A stretch of DNA of 64,000 nt from Otis tarda. Its lineage: Eukaryota; Chordata; Aves; Otidiformes; Otididae. The notes under the pieces are model-generated. The model was not told where the DNA came from. It searched no databases and saw nothing but the letters and a program-made list of their open reading frames with translations. The DNA is taken from assembly GCA_026413225.1 (NCBI GenBank), contig CM048552.1, forward strand, positions 193,908,053-193,972,052, written 5' to 3'. Below, piece by piece: positions 1-44,475 of the stretch. The translations under genes were made by a program, and so were the position numbers. Position 1 is the stretch's first letter; the number at the start of each line of letters is the position of its first letter.

Positions 1-2449
1 AGGACAGCAGTGATTAACTCTAGTGGTTAACAGGACAAGGAGTCCTATTTTCTCCTATGCATGAGGGTGTCGGGGTGCTCACTGCTCCCACTTCCAGCAT
101 ATACTCTCACGTACCACCCTTTACAGATGCAGTTCCTGTTCATCAGACACCTTGTTTGCATGTCTCACTCACAGTCTGGTTGCTACATCTCCTTCTGCCT
201 AACTCTTAGCTGCAAAGCTTTCCCCTGTTGGTGTTTAAATACATCTTTCCCTTTCCTGCTGCAGCATTGGGCATCCTGCTAACCAGGCGATGTGAGCAAA
301 GTGGAGTAATGCCAGGGATAAATTGGCTCTGCTTTTACAATCAGAAGCTAAGACTATTTGCGGATCGGAAAGCTGAAGCAAGGGAATGCTCAACAGGCCG
401 AATGAGTTGAACTCTTGAGGCTGGATTTTCAGGTGGTTTCAGCTGGCGTGTCTTGGAAATCAGTGGACATAGGTAGGTTTCCATCAGCTAAGCCCCTGGC
501 TGTGAGCCTGTTAGATGGTCTCTGGCTTGAAAAGTGTGAAAGGTAAAGTGGGCAGCAAACAAATAGAAGTGGAGAAAGCTGAGCAGAGGAGGACTTGGTG
601 AAAGGCTAGTGGAAGGGATGGAAATCCAACTTGCATGGGTGGGGAGGGGGAGGAATTCAGCATGCTCGGTGTAGATACCTAATGCGCACCTGCCTTTCAG
701 TTGCCCTCTGGCACTCACTGTCTTAAAAAGTGCCAACATTTTCTTTGTAGCAATGGAGGGAGGTACATGTCTTCATGAAGAAGTCCTGTCCATCTTTCTT
801 AGGGATGACAGACAGACAGAGCCTTCTTCAGAGGTCTGCAAAAGCGGAGCGTTGCCTGTGTATACTGTGGAAAGGTGGCACCCAAAATGAAGTGTATATT
901 AGGTGCCCAAATGAGGATGACTCAGTCTTAATCCACTTTTGCCAAGAGGGCTGAGAAGAGGTTGTCAAGATGTTGCCTTAGAGCTCGGGCAGCTCCAGAA
1001 GGCACAAACATCAAAGAGGAGGTGGCAGCAACTCTTACTCATTTCTTCCTCTTCCAATTTTGCTCTTTCCATCACCTGCAGAAGTAGTCTCATTACTTTA
1101 ATCCTTCAAGCACTTCCTGATATATCTACCTTTTTTCCTCCTTTCAGCTCTGCACCTTGCTTTACGTTTAAACATCTCAGGAGCTGAGGGGAAAAAAAAG
1201 AAAAGCGAAAAACCAAGACCCAAGGGCAGAAATCCTCCAGGTCGCCAGGAAAGAGATGTTATTTTATGATTCAGTGCTTATTTGTACTGCTGAGAGCTGG
1301 CTTTAGAGACTTAATGGAAATCAGACAGATTTCACGCAGCCAGTTGTGCAGTCTTACTTCTGTTTTTCTTGTTTATGTGCAGTGGTGGAGGCATGGCTGC
1401 TATATAGACCCTTGGAGGCTAAAAGGTGAATTTTCTAGTTGCAGTCCTTGCAGAAAGGCTTATATGAAGCATTTTGGAGAGATTATGCCTTTCATGCACC
1501 AGAAGCTTTTCCATACTGTTCCTTATGCATAAGGAGAATGTTGTTTGCTCCTCCTGCCAAGGCTGGGAGATGACAAGTGAGCTGTATAGGCTCCTGCGAT
1601 GTGACAGAGCCAGGGAGGTATGAAGCAGGGAGAGGGCAGGAGAGGGCCTTACTCTTCCTTCCCCTCCACTTTCTGCATCTGCTTTCCTCAGAAGGGAGTG
1701 AATTGCTGCCTTGTGTGCTTCGCAGAGGAGAAAGAGCATAAGACTGAGAATGGCAGCTCAAGGGAAGAAGCATCTAACCTGGCCCTTGCTTGCAAGATGC
1801 TGGGGTGCACAAGTCCACATCAGGAAGGCTCAGGAGAGTCTCCAGTATGTCACATCAAATAGAACCTGTCCTGGAGAGAAGGGAAAGGAAACACTAGATC
1901 TTGGGTGAGTTGAGTGTGGGCTCTAAAGGCAAGTGAGGGACTTTATTTTGCCATTGCTCTGTGCACGAGTGAGGGGTGCTCAGGGTGTGTTTCTGACCTG
2001 GACACCTCCTTAGTGCCAATGGGAGGGATGGTGCATAATCATCCTCCAGCTCATGACAGACATATGCTGACCTGCGGCCACAGGGTTTTGGTGCTGCGGG
2101 CCCTTTCAGAGACACCAATAGAGAAGTGAGCTGCAAGAGGGAGCCTGTGTTTTGTGGTGTGGTTTCTAAAGGGACCTCCATAACACTTAGAGGCTTTTGT
2201 CTTTGGATGTCTTCTGCAATATTAGGGGACATACTTCTAAAGTGCTTTTGAAAGGTTCTCTAAATACTGCTTGCACTCAGCTTCAATACACAGATGCAGA
2301 GTTTGCAAACACACACGATATATCTGCATATTCCTTTTGCTTTGAAAAAAAAATATTTCTACAGTTTTGTGGTATTTTATTTTTATTATAATTATCCCTG
2401 ATCAGAGATCTAGTCATGGTTACATTTGTTTTCTATTTCTGATTTACAG
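1..2449. other. FLT3 intron 1 (part) or 5' flank; no gene seen
   Basis: AT-rich to moderate sequence without CpG clustering, repeats with recognisable ends, or an exon that could supply the missing signal peptide in the right phase. Most likely intron 1 of FLT3, with the promoter and exon 1 farther left. Confidence 0.6.
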
Positions 2450-35181
<32,732 letters not shown>

Positions 35182-35883
35182 TCTGAGTTCTGGATTTGAT
35201 CTCAGTATTTTCATAAACTCTGTGTAGCATGAATGTTTTATATCACCACTAAGAACAGGAAGTGCTACCAACTGCTGCTCTATTCACATTCCTTTGGGCC
35301 AGTCCATGTTTATGTTACCTTCAGGAGAAGACCAGTTCATTTCTTTGAATTCAGCAAACACATCTATCACAAGACAGAAGCAATGATCTTTTTGTTGTCT
35401 CTCTGCAACTGGATATCTCTTTTCCTGGTTTTGTGTAAATAGTGGCTAATTAATGCATTTAATTCAGACTGTTCTTGCCATATTGCAGGCAAACACAAGA
35501 AAATCCATGGTTTTTTTCAGTCAATGTTACAAGCACGGACTATGCATCTAAAGAGAACTGGTGTGATTTCCAGAAGTGCTACTCACATCTTCATCTCCAG
35601 ATGTCAGTGAGGCTTGGAAAAAAAAGGGCATTGGAGTAGCCAACGTTAGATGCCCACATTTTAAAATATCAGCCTTGTTTTACAAGGAACTATAAATTTA
35701 GGTTTGTATAGCTGTCTTATCCTGAACATCTTAATTGCTGTGAAGTTCCCAATAGGTGTCCAGTTCAGGTGAGTTCATTTTATTGAGCTTTAGGTACTCA
35801 GGTGGTGTGTAGTCATCCAGGCTATGTTCTGCACCTGCTGATGAGAGCTAGACACTTAGAGTGAATTATTCCTTTCTACATGA

Positions 35884-36619
35884 AATAAACATCTAAAAAA
35901 AGCAGGAGGAGTGGTATTTGGAGATGACCTTCTGCCTCTCTGGTCTAGAAAATCCAAGTGGCAGTCTCCAGTTGGAAGTCTCACTTCGATGGAGTTACAG
36001 CTAATTCCATTCTTGGGGCTTTATGTGTTTTAACATAAAATAAAAATGTTTTATTTTAAAGAAAGTATCTTCTGTAGCAATTTAGGAGTGTAATATCGTC
36101 ACTCCCAATTCCCAGAAGTCAGTCTGGATGAATGAACCCTGCTGTAATAAAATGAGAGTCTGTCTTTTTAACTTTCTCCCAGACTCCCAGGACAATCACC
36201 AGAGGCTTGATGTTTTTTTTAATATAGATAAAAAGGCACATTATTTTCATGATGGGGTTTGAGGGTTTGTAAATGTGGCTTTCATAATGACTAACGGGAT
36301 ATATTTGTCTACATCACAGTGAATCAAGATGAGACTCTACTGGTTAATAGTTTTCTTCTCTTTTACGTCTTACAAGATGCTAACTGCAATTGGGATTTCC
36401 AGTGGCAAGCATTAGAAATTAATAACTGTATAGAATATGCTACCACATAAATTGAGCTACTCTTTACTAACATTTTCTGAAAAATAATTAATGTTGTAAT
36501 ACAGCAATTATTATGTGTATATTTTTGTTGACATTGTTGAATTAGCAAGGGATCATTGATTTTTCTAATCAGATGTAAATTGCTGAAGAATAATTTGGAA
36601 ATATAAAGACAGAAATAAA
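35884..36619 (+). terminator. FLT3: FLT3 candidate polyadenylation signals
   Basis: AATAAA occurs at 35884-35889, 36039-36044, 36146-36151 and 36614-36619, giving possible 3' UTRs of about 0.7 to 1.45 kb. I cannot tell from sequence which is used. Confidence 0.5.
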
Positions 36620-36806
36620 ACTTTATCATTGCAATTTTTTAAAAAATATATTACTTTTAACATATTCATAACACAATTTCAAAAAGTGTTCAGCAACAAG
36701 ATATTACTGTTCAGCACTGTTAATGGACAGCCTGGACCAGCTGGAAAGCAGAAAATGGGTGTCTTGTGCAGACAGGAATTTTCAGCCTTCGGAGCTAGAG
36801 GAGCTT

Positions 36807-36906
36807 AACACTGAACTGGTTGCATCCAAGCCTAGCTGGCCCTGGAAGCTAAGCAGATGTGAACTTGGCTCGTAGAGGAGCAGATGGGAATCCCTTGTGC
36901 TTTAAA
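36807..36906 (+). repeat. 5S-rRNA-like fragment (pseudogene or 5S-headed SINE)
   Basis: Contains ggaagctaagcag, the 13-nt core of the 5S rRNA internal promoter region, with compatible flanks (ctgaac upstream; cttggctcgtag then gatgggaatcc downstream, cf. 5S CCTGGTTAGTA and GATGGGAGACC), in the right order over ~100 bp. Too diverged to be a working 5S gene. Could be a 5S pseudogene or the head of an ancient amniote SINE (AmnSINE1 type). Confidence 0.5.
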
Positions 36907-37754
36907 ACATGCCAGGGAGTTGTGTCAAATGTTTTTCCACAAGATTAGAAAAGGGGTGGACAGAGGTCATCTGGCCCCATCATTGCTACTGAGCTGAGAT
37001 TCAGGAATGTAAAGGCAAATAGAGAACCTGGGAGCTAACACGAACTCCTCGTGATGCACACGTGAAAAACAGCGCAGGCAACACGGCTCTCTGTGGGGGA
37101 GTACAATCAGGAGAAAGACCCTCCTGTAAGGGCTGGACACATGGAGGGTTGGGCATCTGCTTCTTCGCAGAGCAGAGGAGGATTGAACAAAGCTGCAGAA
37201 AGTATTAAGTGAAAAGTAAAACTTTTAAGGAGCACATTTCCTTTCCAGGATGCTTCCAACACAACTTAGCAAAGTGCTGGTCCGTTCCTGAGGTTTGTGC
37301 AGAGCCACAGCCAGTGCTGTTTGAGGAGCAGTTTCATGATTCTTGAAGGAAAATGCCCACATTTCTCTTGTTAGGATCCAGACCCATAATCTGTGCCTCC
37401 AGGAGCAGGTTCTCTGGAAAAAAAAAAAAAAAAAAAAAAAAAAAAGTGTTAAATCCCCCCTGTAGCAGATGGAGGGAGTTAAGCTTGTTTGAAGACCTCC
37501 AGCAGAGATGCCGTTACTCTAAGCTGGATGCGTTAAGTTAGGCAGGGACTGACAGAGATTCCTTAAGAGTTAAGCCGGGAAGAAAAGGAACAGGAGGGGT
37601 TGAGGTCACTTAAAAGTGCTGAATGGCGAAGGGCACCGCGTTCTCCTTCTTAGTGATGACAGAAAGAAAGAACAAGAAATATTTGACAACCCAAATGGAA
37701 AGAAGATGCGTTGAGGAATCAGCCCTTATTTTCTTTCCCTTTTCCCTGCAAAAG

Positions 37755-38060
37755 CACACCGCGGAGCCCGCAGCCCGGTTCCGAGGAGACCTCCCCGAAG
37801 AACGGTTGTCCCCGGTTTGTCCCTGGGATGTCCTCGGCTTGCCCCGCAGCCGGCACTAGGTGGAGCTCCCGCACCGCGACCTGCGGGAGCCTCCGCCCGG
37901 AGTGTCGTGGGGAGCGGGGGCGACGGGCAGGGCTGGCAACCAGCAGAAAGGCCCGGGACAGCCAGGGTGTCCGGACCAGGCACCCAGGAGACCCAGGGGG
38001 AGCTGGGCTGGAATGATGGTGTCGGGAAAAGGGAACCCGCAGCCAAAACCTCGCGGCACT
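37755..38060. promoter_or_regulatory. Small CpG-rich patch with CTCF-like motif
   Basis: About 300 bp with dense CpG in AT-rich surroundings. At 37854-37866 it reads CACTAGGTGGAGC, one mismatch from the CTCF core CACTAGGTGGCRC. Could be an orphan promoter remnant or an insulator; no exon was found in it. Confidence 0.4.
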
Positions 38061-38230
38061 GACCAGGCACCACTGCTAGCCGGTCAGCGCATTCTCTCAA
38101 AAAACCGTGCCCATGTGTCACAGGCAGCAGACACCAAAAAAAAAAAAGGCCCAAGAGAAACTGGATGTGCTTCTCCAACACAAGTCTCACTGTCAGGTTT
38201 GGGATAGCTGGAATGGGCTTTCAGGTTTCT

Positions 38231-38868
38231 TGTCCTGGTTTCAGTGGGCATGTAGTTAATTTTCCTCTCAGTAGCCAGTGTGGTTTGGATTTTGTATGTG
38301 AAGAATGTTGATAAACACCCTGATGATATGAATTGTTGTTAATGAGACCAAGGATGGACACTGTCTGGCTTTCCAAGTCTTGCTAATGTGCAGATGCAGG
38401 AAGCTGGGAGAAAGACAGACAGAATAATTGACCCAAACTGGCCAAAGAGAGTATTCCATGCCATAAACATCACGCTCAGTATATAAGTGGGGGTTGCCTA
38501 TGGGAGAGGCATCTATTTTCCTATTTTTTTTCCATCTCATCTCTTTTGCTTGCTCGCTGGCGTTGTTCCCTCTGCCTTGCTCGCTCGCTTTCGCTCCTTT
38601 GCTGGCTGCTCGGTTTTGTTTCCATGATCACTGGATGGGCTGTGTTGGTCACTGGGACATTGAGCGGTGAGAAATCATGCATTGTTCATTTTGTATATTT
38701 TAATATCCTTATATTCTGTTATTATTGTAGTTTTCCTCTGTTATTTTAGTAAACTGTCTTCATCTCAACCCATGAGTTTTCCTTTCTTCCCAATTTCTCT
38801 CTCCCGTCCCGCTGGGGAGGGGGAGAGGGAGCGAGGATCTATGTGGTGACTTGGGCTAAACCACAACA
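38231..38868 (+). mobile_element. Solo LTR of an avian endogenous retrovirus (ERVL-like)
   Basis: Starts TGTCCTGGTTTCAG and ends CTAAACCACAACA (TG...CA), 638 bp. TATA box TATATAAG at 38480-38487, poly(A)-like AGTAAA at 38748-38753 followed by the family signature ctgtcttcatctcaaccca. Recognised as the LTR family beginning TGTCCTGGTTTC that is common in Neoaves. No internal viral genes alongside, so solo. No clear target-site duplication. Lies 8 kb upstream of CDX2 in the same orientation, with promoter elements still visible. Confidence 0.85.
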
Positions 38869-39104
38869 TCCCTCTGGGAGAAGCCGGGACTAATCGTGTG
38901 TTGAACCAGAAGAGGAGAACAGAAGTGACCTTGTCATGCAGCCCAGCAGTGGCTTTCAGTCCACACATTCATGGAGATATGTGAAAGGTGATGGAGAAAT
39001 CCAAGGTCACATTTGCTGCAGAGCCATTTGCAGATATGTCATTTTTAAGAGTCCACACTTCTGCTGGGAAATATTTTAGGGATGCAGAGACCAAAGCAGG
39101 CTGA

Positions 39105-39175
39105 AGATGCAGGGGAGCTGGACTACATGACCTGTAAAGGTCCCTTCCAACCCAAACCACTCTATGATTCTATGA
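39105..39175 (+). mobile_element. CR1 LINE 3' end, very short
   Basis: gagctggactacatgacctg, ggtcccttccaacccaaacc and actctatgattctatga tail. Only about 70 bp remain. Confidence 0.88.
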
Positions 39176-40153
39176 CTGGATATGGGCATTCACCACACAG
39201 CTGGGCACACCAGATCTCAGCCCCCTTCTCCCAGACACTGAATCAGATGAAGTGTCTGGTGTCACAGGGCTCCTTCTTCCGAGCTAAATGCACTGTTGCT
39301 GCACTAGTGAGTTGCTGCGTCCTTGCCTCCTCCATCAATGGCTAATTAATTAACCCATGTGAAGCAAACCAGCTTTAAAAAGAGGCACAAAAAGACCCAC
39401 CCAGACTAGTGGTTGAGGAGACCACAAATCGCTTTAGAAAGAAGTGGGACCTGAGCCCAGCTCCGTCTCACCCTTGGTGGACGTCTCAAAACTGCGGTGT
39501 GGTGGGGAAGAAGTCCCTTCCAGACAGGCTGTCTAAGACCTGCATGGGATTTATGCTTCCTGACACACTTCCCAGGGACAAGATGAACAGCAGGGCTGCT
39601 CACATCAGGAATGACTGCCACGTTAGAGTTTAGGAGTTTAAGGCTGTGCTGGAAAACTGATAAAGTGACACTTCTAGCGAAAGTGTAGGTGCCTTGGAGT
39701 ACAGTCTGGATCAGATCTCAGCTGAGCAGTGATTTTGAAGACCTGTGTTCTGGAGAGAAGTAGAAGAGTGGTGGTGTTCCTGTGGCCACATCCACAGAGG
39801 CACATGCAGACGGGGGTGGGATTCGGTTCACTTAGATACTGCTTAGTTGGGATGGAGACCTGTGGGAGATCCTGATAATGACACACTCCTCCTGTTACAT
39901 GCTGCCTGCACCCATTTGTGACCCACTGCGCTGCAGCTAAGCTTTGGCACTGAGCTGTGGCTGCCCATGAGTGCCCTGAGGTACTTCTTCCCAGCTGCAG
40001 TAGGGTTCCTCTCCCTCCATGCCCTTAGGTCATGGGGACATCACTCTCTTCCGTCTGAAAAAAAAAGCCTGGACATTACTTCTAATCACAGCCCACCAGT
40101 CTCATCAGTGCCATGATCGTCAGAAGAGGGCTGGAGGCTTCAGATCCTAAAAA
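39176..40153. other. Intergenic, unique
   Basis: No gene, RNA or repeat recognised. Confidence 0.7.
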
Positions 40154-40728
40154 GAATCATAGAATCATAGAACGGTTTGGGTTGGAAGGGACCTTTAAAG
40201 ATCATCTAGTCCAAGGATGGACTGGATGTCCCTGCAAGGATCAGGGACATTTCCAACCAGATCAGGTTGCTCAGAGCCCTGTCCAACCTGGCCCTGAATG
40301 TTTCCAGTGTTGGGGCATCAACCTCCTCTCTGGGCAACCTGTACCTGTGTTCCACCACCTTCACCGTAAAAGGTTTTTTCCTTATGTCCAGTCTGAATCT
40401 ACTTCCCTCTAGTTTAAAACCGTTACCCCTTGTCCTATCACAACAGGCCCTGCAAAAAAAGTTTCTCCTCATCTTTCCTGTAGGCCCCTTTTAGGTACTG
40501 GAAGGCTGCTATAAGGTCTCCCTGGAGCCTTCTCTTCTGTGGGCTGAACAACCTCAACTCTCTCAGCCTGTCCTCATAGGAGAGGTGCTCCAGCCCTCTG
40601 GTCATCTTCGTGGCCCTCCTCTGGACTCGCTCCACCGGGTCCATGTCCTTCTTATGTTGGGGACTCCAGAGCTGGATGCAGTACTCCAAGTGGGGTCTCA
40701 CAAAAGCAGAGTAGAGGGGCAGAATCAG
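40154..40728 (-). mobile_element. CR1 LINE 3' fragment with end of ORF2
   Basis: Left edge is the reverse-complement octamer tail (aatcatagaatcatagaa), then CR1 3' UTR. On the minus strand a 105-codon open stretch still reads [20 protein letters not shown] and [12 protein letters not shown], the C-terminal end of CR1 ORF2. Truncated and inactive. Confidence 0.93.
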
Positions 40729-42716
40729 GAAGTGCCTAGCTCTCGTTTCCACCACATTTCTCCTGGAGAAGTGACCACCTGCCTGATGTGGACTGGCATC
40801 TCCTCTGGAAAAGCATCCTGTGGCTGGAGGTGTCCTGGGTGCAGAGGGACTCTGGCGCTAACCCTAGGCAGAGCCAGGACCGGTCCCCGGGAGCTGAGCC
40901 ACCAAGCAAGCTGCCAGAGGAGGGCAGTGTGGACCGCAGCCAGGAGCCTGGCCCTGAGATCTGGTCCTGGCCCTACCTTTCACTCCTTCGGGTACCTCTT
41001 TTCAGATCAGAAAAAAAAATGTGGCAAGACTCCTCTTCCCTCCCAGGAACCAGAAGGAGGCAGCTGGGAGGAAATGGGAGGTCGTGGAGAGTAGCCAGGT
41101 ACCAGTTTCTCCTTGAGCTAAAAGGAGTGAGGTTTTTTTTGTTTGCTTTGAAGGAAAAAGGTTTCTTCATGGAGAAGAAGAGTCTCCTCCTGCCTTCTTA
41201 CAGCCCCAGAATAAGCACAGGTCCCATGCAGGAGCCTCAGCCTGCTCCCTGCCAGGCCAGGGAGGCGCTTGGCACCTGCCTGCCCTGGGCTCCTGCATTG
41301 CCTAGCACAAAACATTGCTCACAAAACACTGTGGCCATGCGGGAATGTGTACAGTTACGGCCTTTGAAACCTTTGACCTCGCAAACAACAAATCCGTCTA
41401 CACAGGCCACAGTCACCCCATGCCTTTGCTGACTGAACAGGTTTGCCAGATCAGGCCTGCTGTGAAACACAGGCTGAGGGAGACGGTGGCATGGGGCGGT
41501 CACCCCACGGCGTCTTGCCATGAAGGAGGGAATAAATCGGCAGGACTAGCGCCGCTGAGACGTGTGGGAGGACACAGCCTCCTCCATTGCCTCCTCGCCA
41601 AGGGTACACATCAAAGCTGGAAGATGCAGGAAACGAATCAGTGAGGAAGGCAATGAGGACATCGGCCTCTATATTGCCCCGGGGACATGGTGGGGATAGC
41701 CTGGGGGTTTGCTGGTCCAGACCATTGTGCAGCCGGAATTTGATGTTTTGCTTGGTGTGGGGGTCAACATGCACTTTAGTGGCCGCTGGAACGACGCTTG
41801 CGGTTTCCCCGGGAGTGGCATGGCTGTGAGTGAGGGTTGGGGGACACCCCTGCCTGGGGCTCCCCACCCTGGCCCGGCTGTGCCTCGCCACAAAGCCGAA
41901 TGCGTGCAGCTGGGGAACACCACAGTCCCACCGTGTCCGTCCCCCCTCGTTGAGGCCGGGCTGCCAGACGGGGAAGATAACAGCTGCCCTGCGTGCTCCA
42001 GGGAGCGTCCGGACCCGGGGGGAGGGTGCCTTCGGGCTTCGGGGGGCAGGAGGCGATAACAGCCCAGCCCTGGGCTCGCTCCCGGGAGCGGGCCCGCCGG
42101 GACCGGGGTCGTGCCGTCGGAACCGCCTCGTGGGTGCGCGCTGCCGGGTGGCTCAGGGCTCCCGTGACCGGATCAGGCCCCGGCCTTCCCAGGTGGGACA
42201 TGCTGGCAGGGCCTGGGCACACGCGGGAAGGCAACCGGGGCATGCTGCGGCTTTTCTTCCCCTTGCCGTTTAAAAAAGACACTTTTTAAAAAGTTAAAAA
42301 AAAAAAAAATCCAGCCGAGGCTGGATTTCACCGGCCAGCGGAGGTGTCCGGGCGGGTGCTCTGGTCGCGGAGCCCCAGTGACTCCCAATGCCCACCCGTG
42401 TGATCAGGGTCGGGGAGCGCGATGGGTCCCCTCCCAGCCTTTGCCCCCCCCTCGCCCCCCCCCCCCGGACACACTGAGCGTCTCTCTGGGAAGGTCTGGG
42501 CACCGGACCCGAGCGGCTGAAGACACCCCCGCCCGCCTGTGGCTGCACGAAGCCTCTGGGGCACAATTTGCGTTGTTTTTTCTTTCCCCCCTTTCCTTCT
42601 CTCCTTACGTTCCTGTTTCACGGAGGGGAGCCGGGGCTCAGTCTCCCCCCCCCGCCCCCCATCCCCCCGCTTCCTTCCCAGCAAAGCGAATCCGCTCGGG
42701 AGCGAGCGTTTAGCAT
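40729..42716. other. Distal 5' flank of CDX2
   Basis: Rising GC and CpG from about 41.8 kb. Contains a long C-run (about 42455-42468). No exon recognised; the many open frames on both strands are due to GC richness. Confidence 0.65.
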
Positions 42717-42905
42717 CCAACCCGCTCCTAGAGGCATGTGCTTAAACAAGCCGAGTATCAACCCCACGATAAAAGTATTGGGTTATTCGGCAACGTAATC
42801 TACATCAAAGCCTCGGGGGCTGCCGCCTTGAAAAGATCCAAGATGTTTTCCAAGTCCTTATCATGTCTGTGCTTAGGGGGAGTCATAAATTCCACAGGTC
42901 GGACT
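42717..42905. promoter_or_regulatory. Candidate enhancer upstream of CDX2
   Basis: A ~190-bp AT-balanced island between GC-rich blocks, with clustered motifs: CDX-type ATAAA sites (cgataaaag at 42768; cataaat at 42884-42890) and a TCF/LEF-type ATCAAAG at 42814-42820. Such clusters fit known Wnt/CDX control of Cdx genes, but function is inferred. Confidence 0.4.
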
Positions 42906-42964
42906 AACTAACACACGATTCCTCCTTCCCTTCTCTCTCCACGACCAGCAAAGGGCTTTCAAGT

Positions 42965-43052
42965 AGGCTTTATTCTTCTCTTTTTTTCTTCCTTTTTTTT
43001 TCTTTTTTTTTCTCTTTTTCTTTCTTTTTTTTTTCTTTCTTTTTTTTTTTAA
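42965..43052 (+). repeat. Polypyrimidine (CTTTT)n tract
   Basis: About 88 nt of T with scattered C on the + strand, no purine except near the ends. Degenerate simple repeat; slippage-prone, length may be unreliable in the assembly. Confidence 0.85.
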
Positions 43053-43984
43053 CCTTGCAAACAAAGCCCCCGGTTCGGTGTCGTTAAGATGGGGGGAAGA
43101 GGGGAGGATCCCACCCTGGGCTTCTCCGAAGTGAGAGAAAAATAAATTCTTTAAACTCGATAACGATTAGAAATCAAGAAGAAGGCGAATGCACATCCCA
43201 GCAAGGGGGAGTCGTCGGTGGAGGAGGGGTCGCGGGGGCTGCTCGGAGGCGTTCGGCCCTTCCCGGGGCTTACGGGGAGATCTCTGGCCTGGGACAGGGG
43301 TCCTCGGAGGCTGCTGCCGGTCCCGTCACCCCACGGTCCGCCCCAGCCCTGGGCAGAGCCCTTCGGAAATAATAATTTCAGCTTAAGAAGCTGGGGCTGA
43401 AGAAGGAAGGCGAGGATCCGGGAGTCTGCCGGAGCCCTGGGTGAAAATACAGGGATCAGCATGGAGCAGGGGAAAGAAAATAAAAAATATATATATATTT
43501 CCCTGCAAGCCGTATCCTTGATCAGGCAATTGTCAGCTTGAGATGCGTTGGGTCGCGTTTCCCCACTCAGGATCTAACGAAAGAGGAAAAAAAAAAAAGA
43601 AGGAAGAGGAGAGGGAGAGATGAGGGACTCGGCCGCTCTCCGGTCCCGGCGTCCCGCTCCTCTCCTGGGGCCACCGGGGAGCCCCGCGACGGACGCGGGG
43701 AAGCAGAGGGCGGGGAGAAAAGAGGGGAACCCGGGCCGAGAGAGACCACCCCCGCCCGTCTCCCTAAGCCCCTCGGGAAGTCCCGATCGCTGGGGAGCGA
43801 GAGGAGGGGACGGATCCTGCCCCAGTCGCAACGAAAGGAAGCCCGGCCGGTCCCCATGCACTCAGGCTTGCGGGTTGCGCGGCTCGCGACCCCTCTTATT
43901 TTAAGAGAAGAGGGTCCCGGGGATAGGTCGCCGCGGCGGGCTGGGAGCAGGAGGCGGCTGTGCGGCGACGGGGGATGCTCCGGA

Positions 43985-44042
43985 GCATCCCTGCCAGGGG
44001 ACCGCGGGTCCCGTCCCGCATCCCTGCCAGGGGACCGCGGGT
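43985..44042. repeat. Two-copy direct repeat
   Basis: The unit starting gcatccctgccagggg and ending accgcgggt occurs twice, about 34 bp apart. Confidence 0.85.
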
Positions 44043-44344
44043 GCCGAACCCTTCCTCGCCGCCCGTGCCAGGTCGGGGACACGGTTGGTAGGGTCCAGCC
44101 TCCCTAGTTCTCCCCGTGCTCGAGGGACATCTGGGGTCATTGTCCGACGGGCAAAGGCATAGCCGTGTCCTGCTGCTCTTCCGCCCGCGCGGCCCGCGGC
44201 CCCAAAGCCCCCCCATTTCGGGCTAGCGTCGGATCTCACCCTCACTGCCACCTGCTTGCCGGCGATTCGTGGATGGAGGCTTAGACACCGAACTGGGCTG
44301 GTTCGGGGTTTATCTGGTTTTTTTTTTTTTTTGTTGCGTTTTAA

Positions 44345-44475
44345 CACGGTATTTTCAGAGTGTTGTCACTTCAATGGCCCCTTCGTCCGTTTATGGCATC
44401 ATCAAATTCGCATCCGCATAGATCGGCTGCGTCGGTGCTTATCGGCAGAGGCGATAACTCTGAAAGGACGCAGCG
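44345..44475. promoter_or_regulatory. Candidate enhancer islet upstream of CDX2
   Basis: Low-GC islet with a CDX-type TTTATGG (near 44390), atcatcaaat and GATA-type cgataac (near 44451). Regulatory role inferred from composition and motifs only. Confidence 0.3.

Larger units (their letters stand above)
36620..38230. other. FLT3-CDX2 intergenic, proximal part
   Basis: No coding exon seen. Holds the 5S-like fragment, an A27 run (about 37419-37445) and a small CpG-rich patch at about 37755-38060. The decarboxylase gene URAD, located between these genes in mammals, was not recognised here. Confidence 0.7.

Noticed and set aside
36841..36906. Functional 5S rRNA gene
   Set aside because: Only the internal-promoter core is preserved; the rest is too diverged and lacks a T-run terminator directly after.
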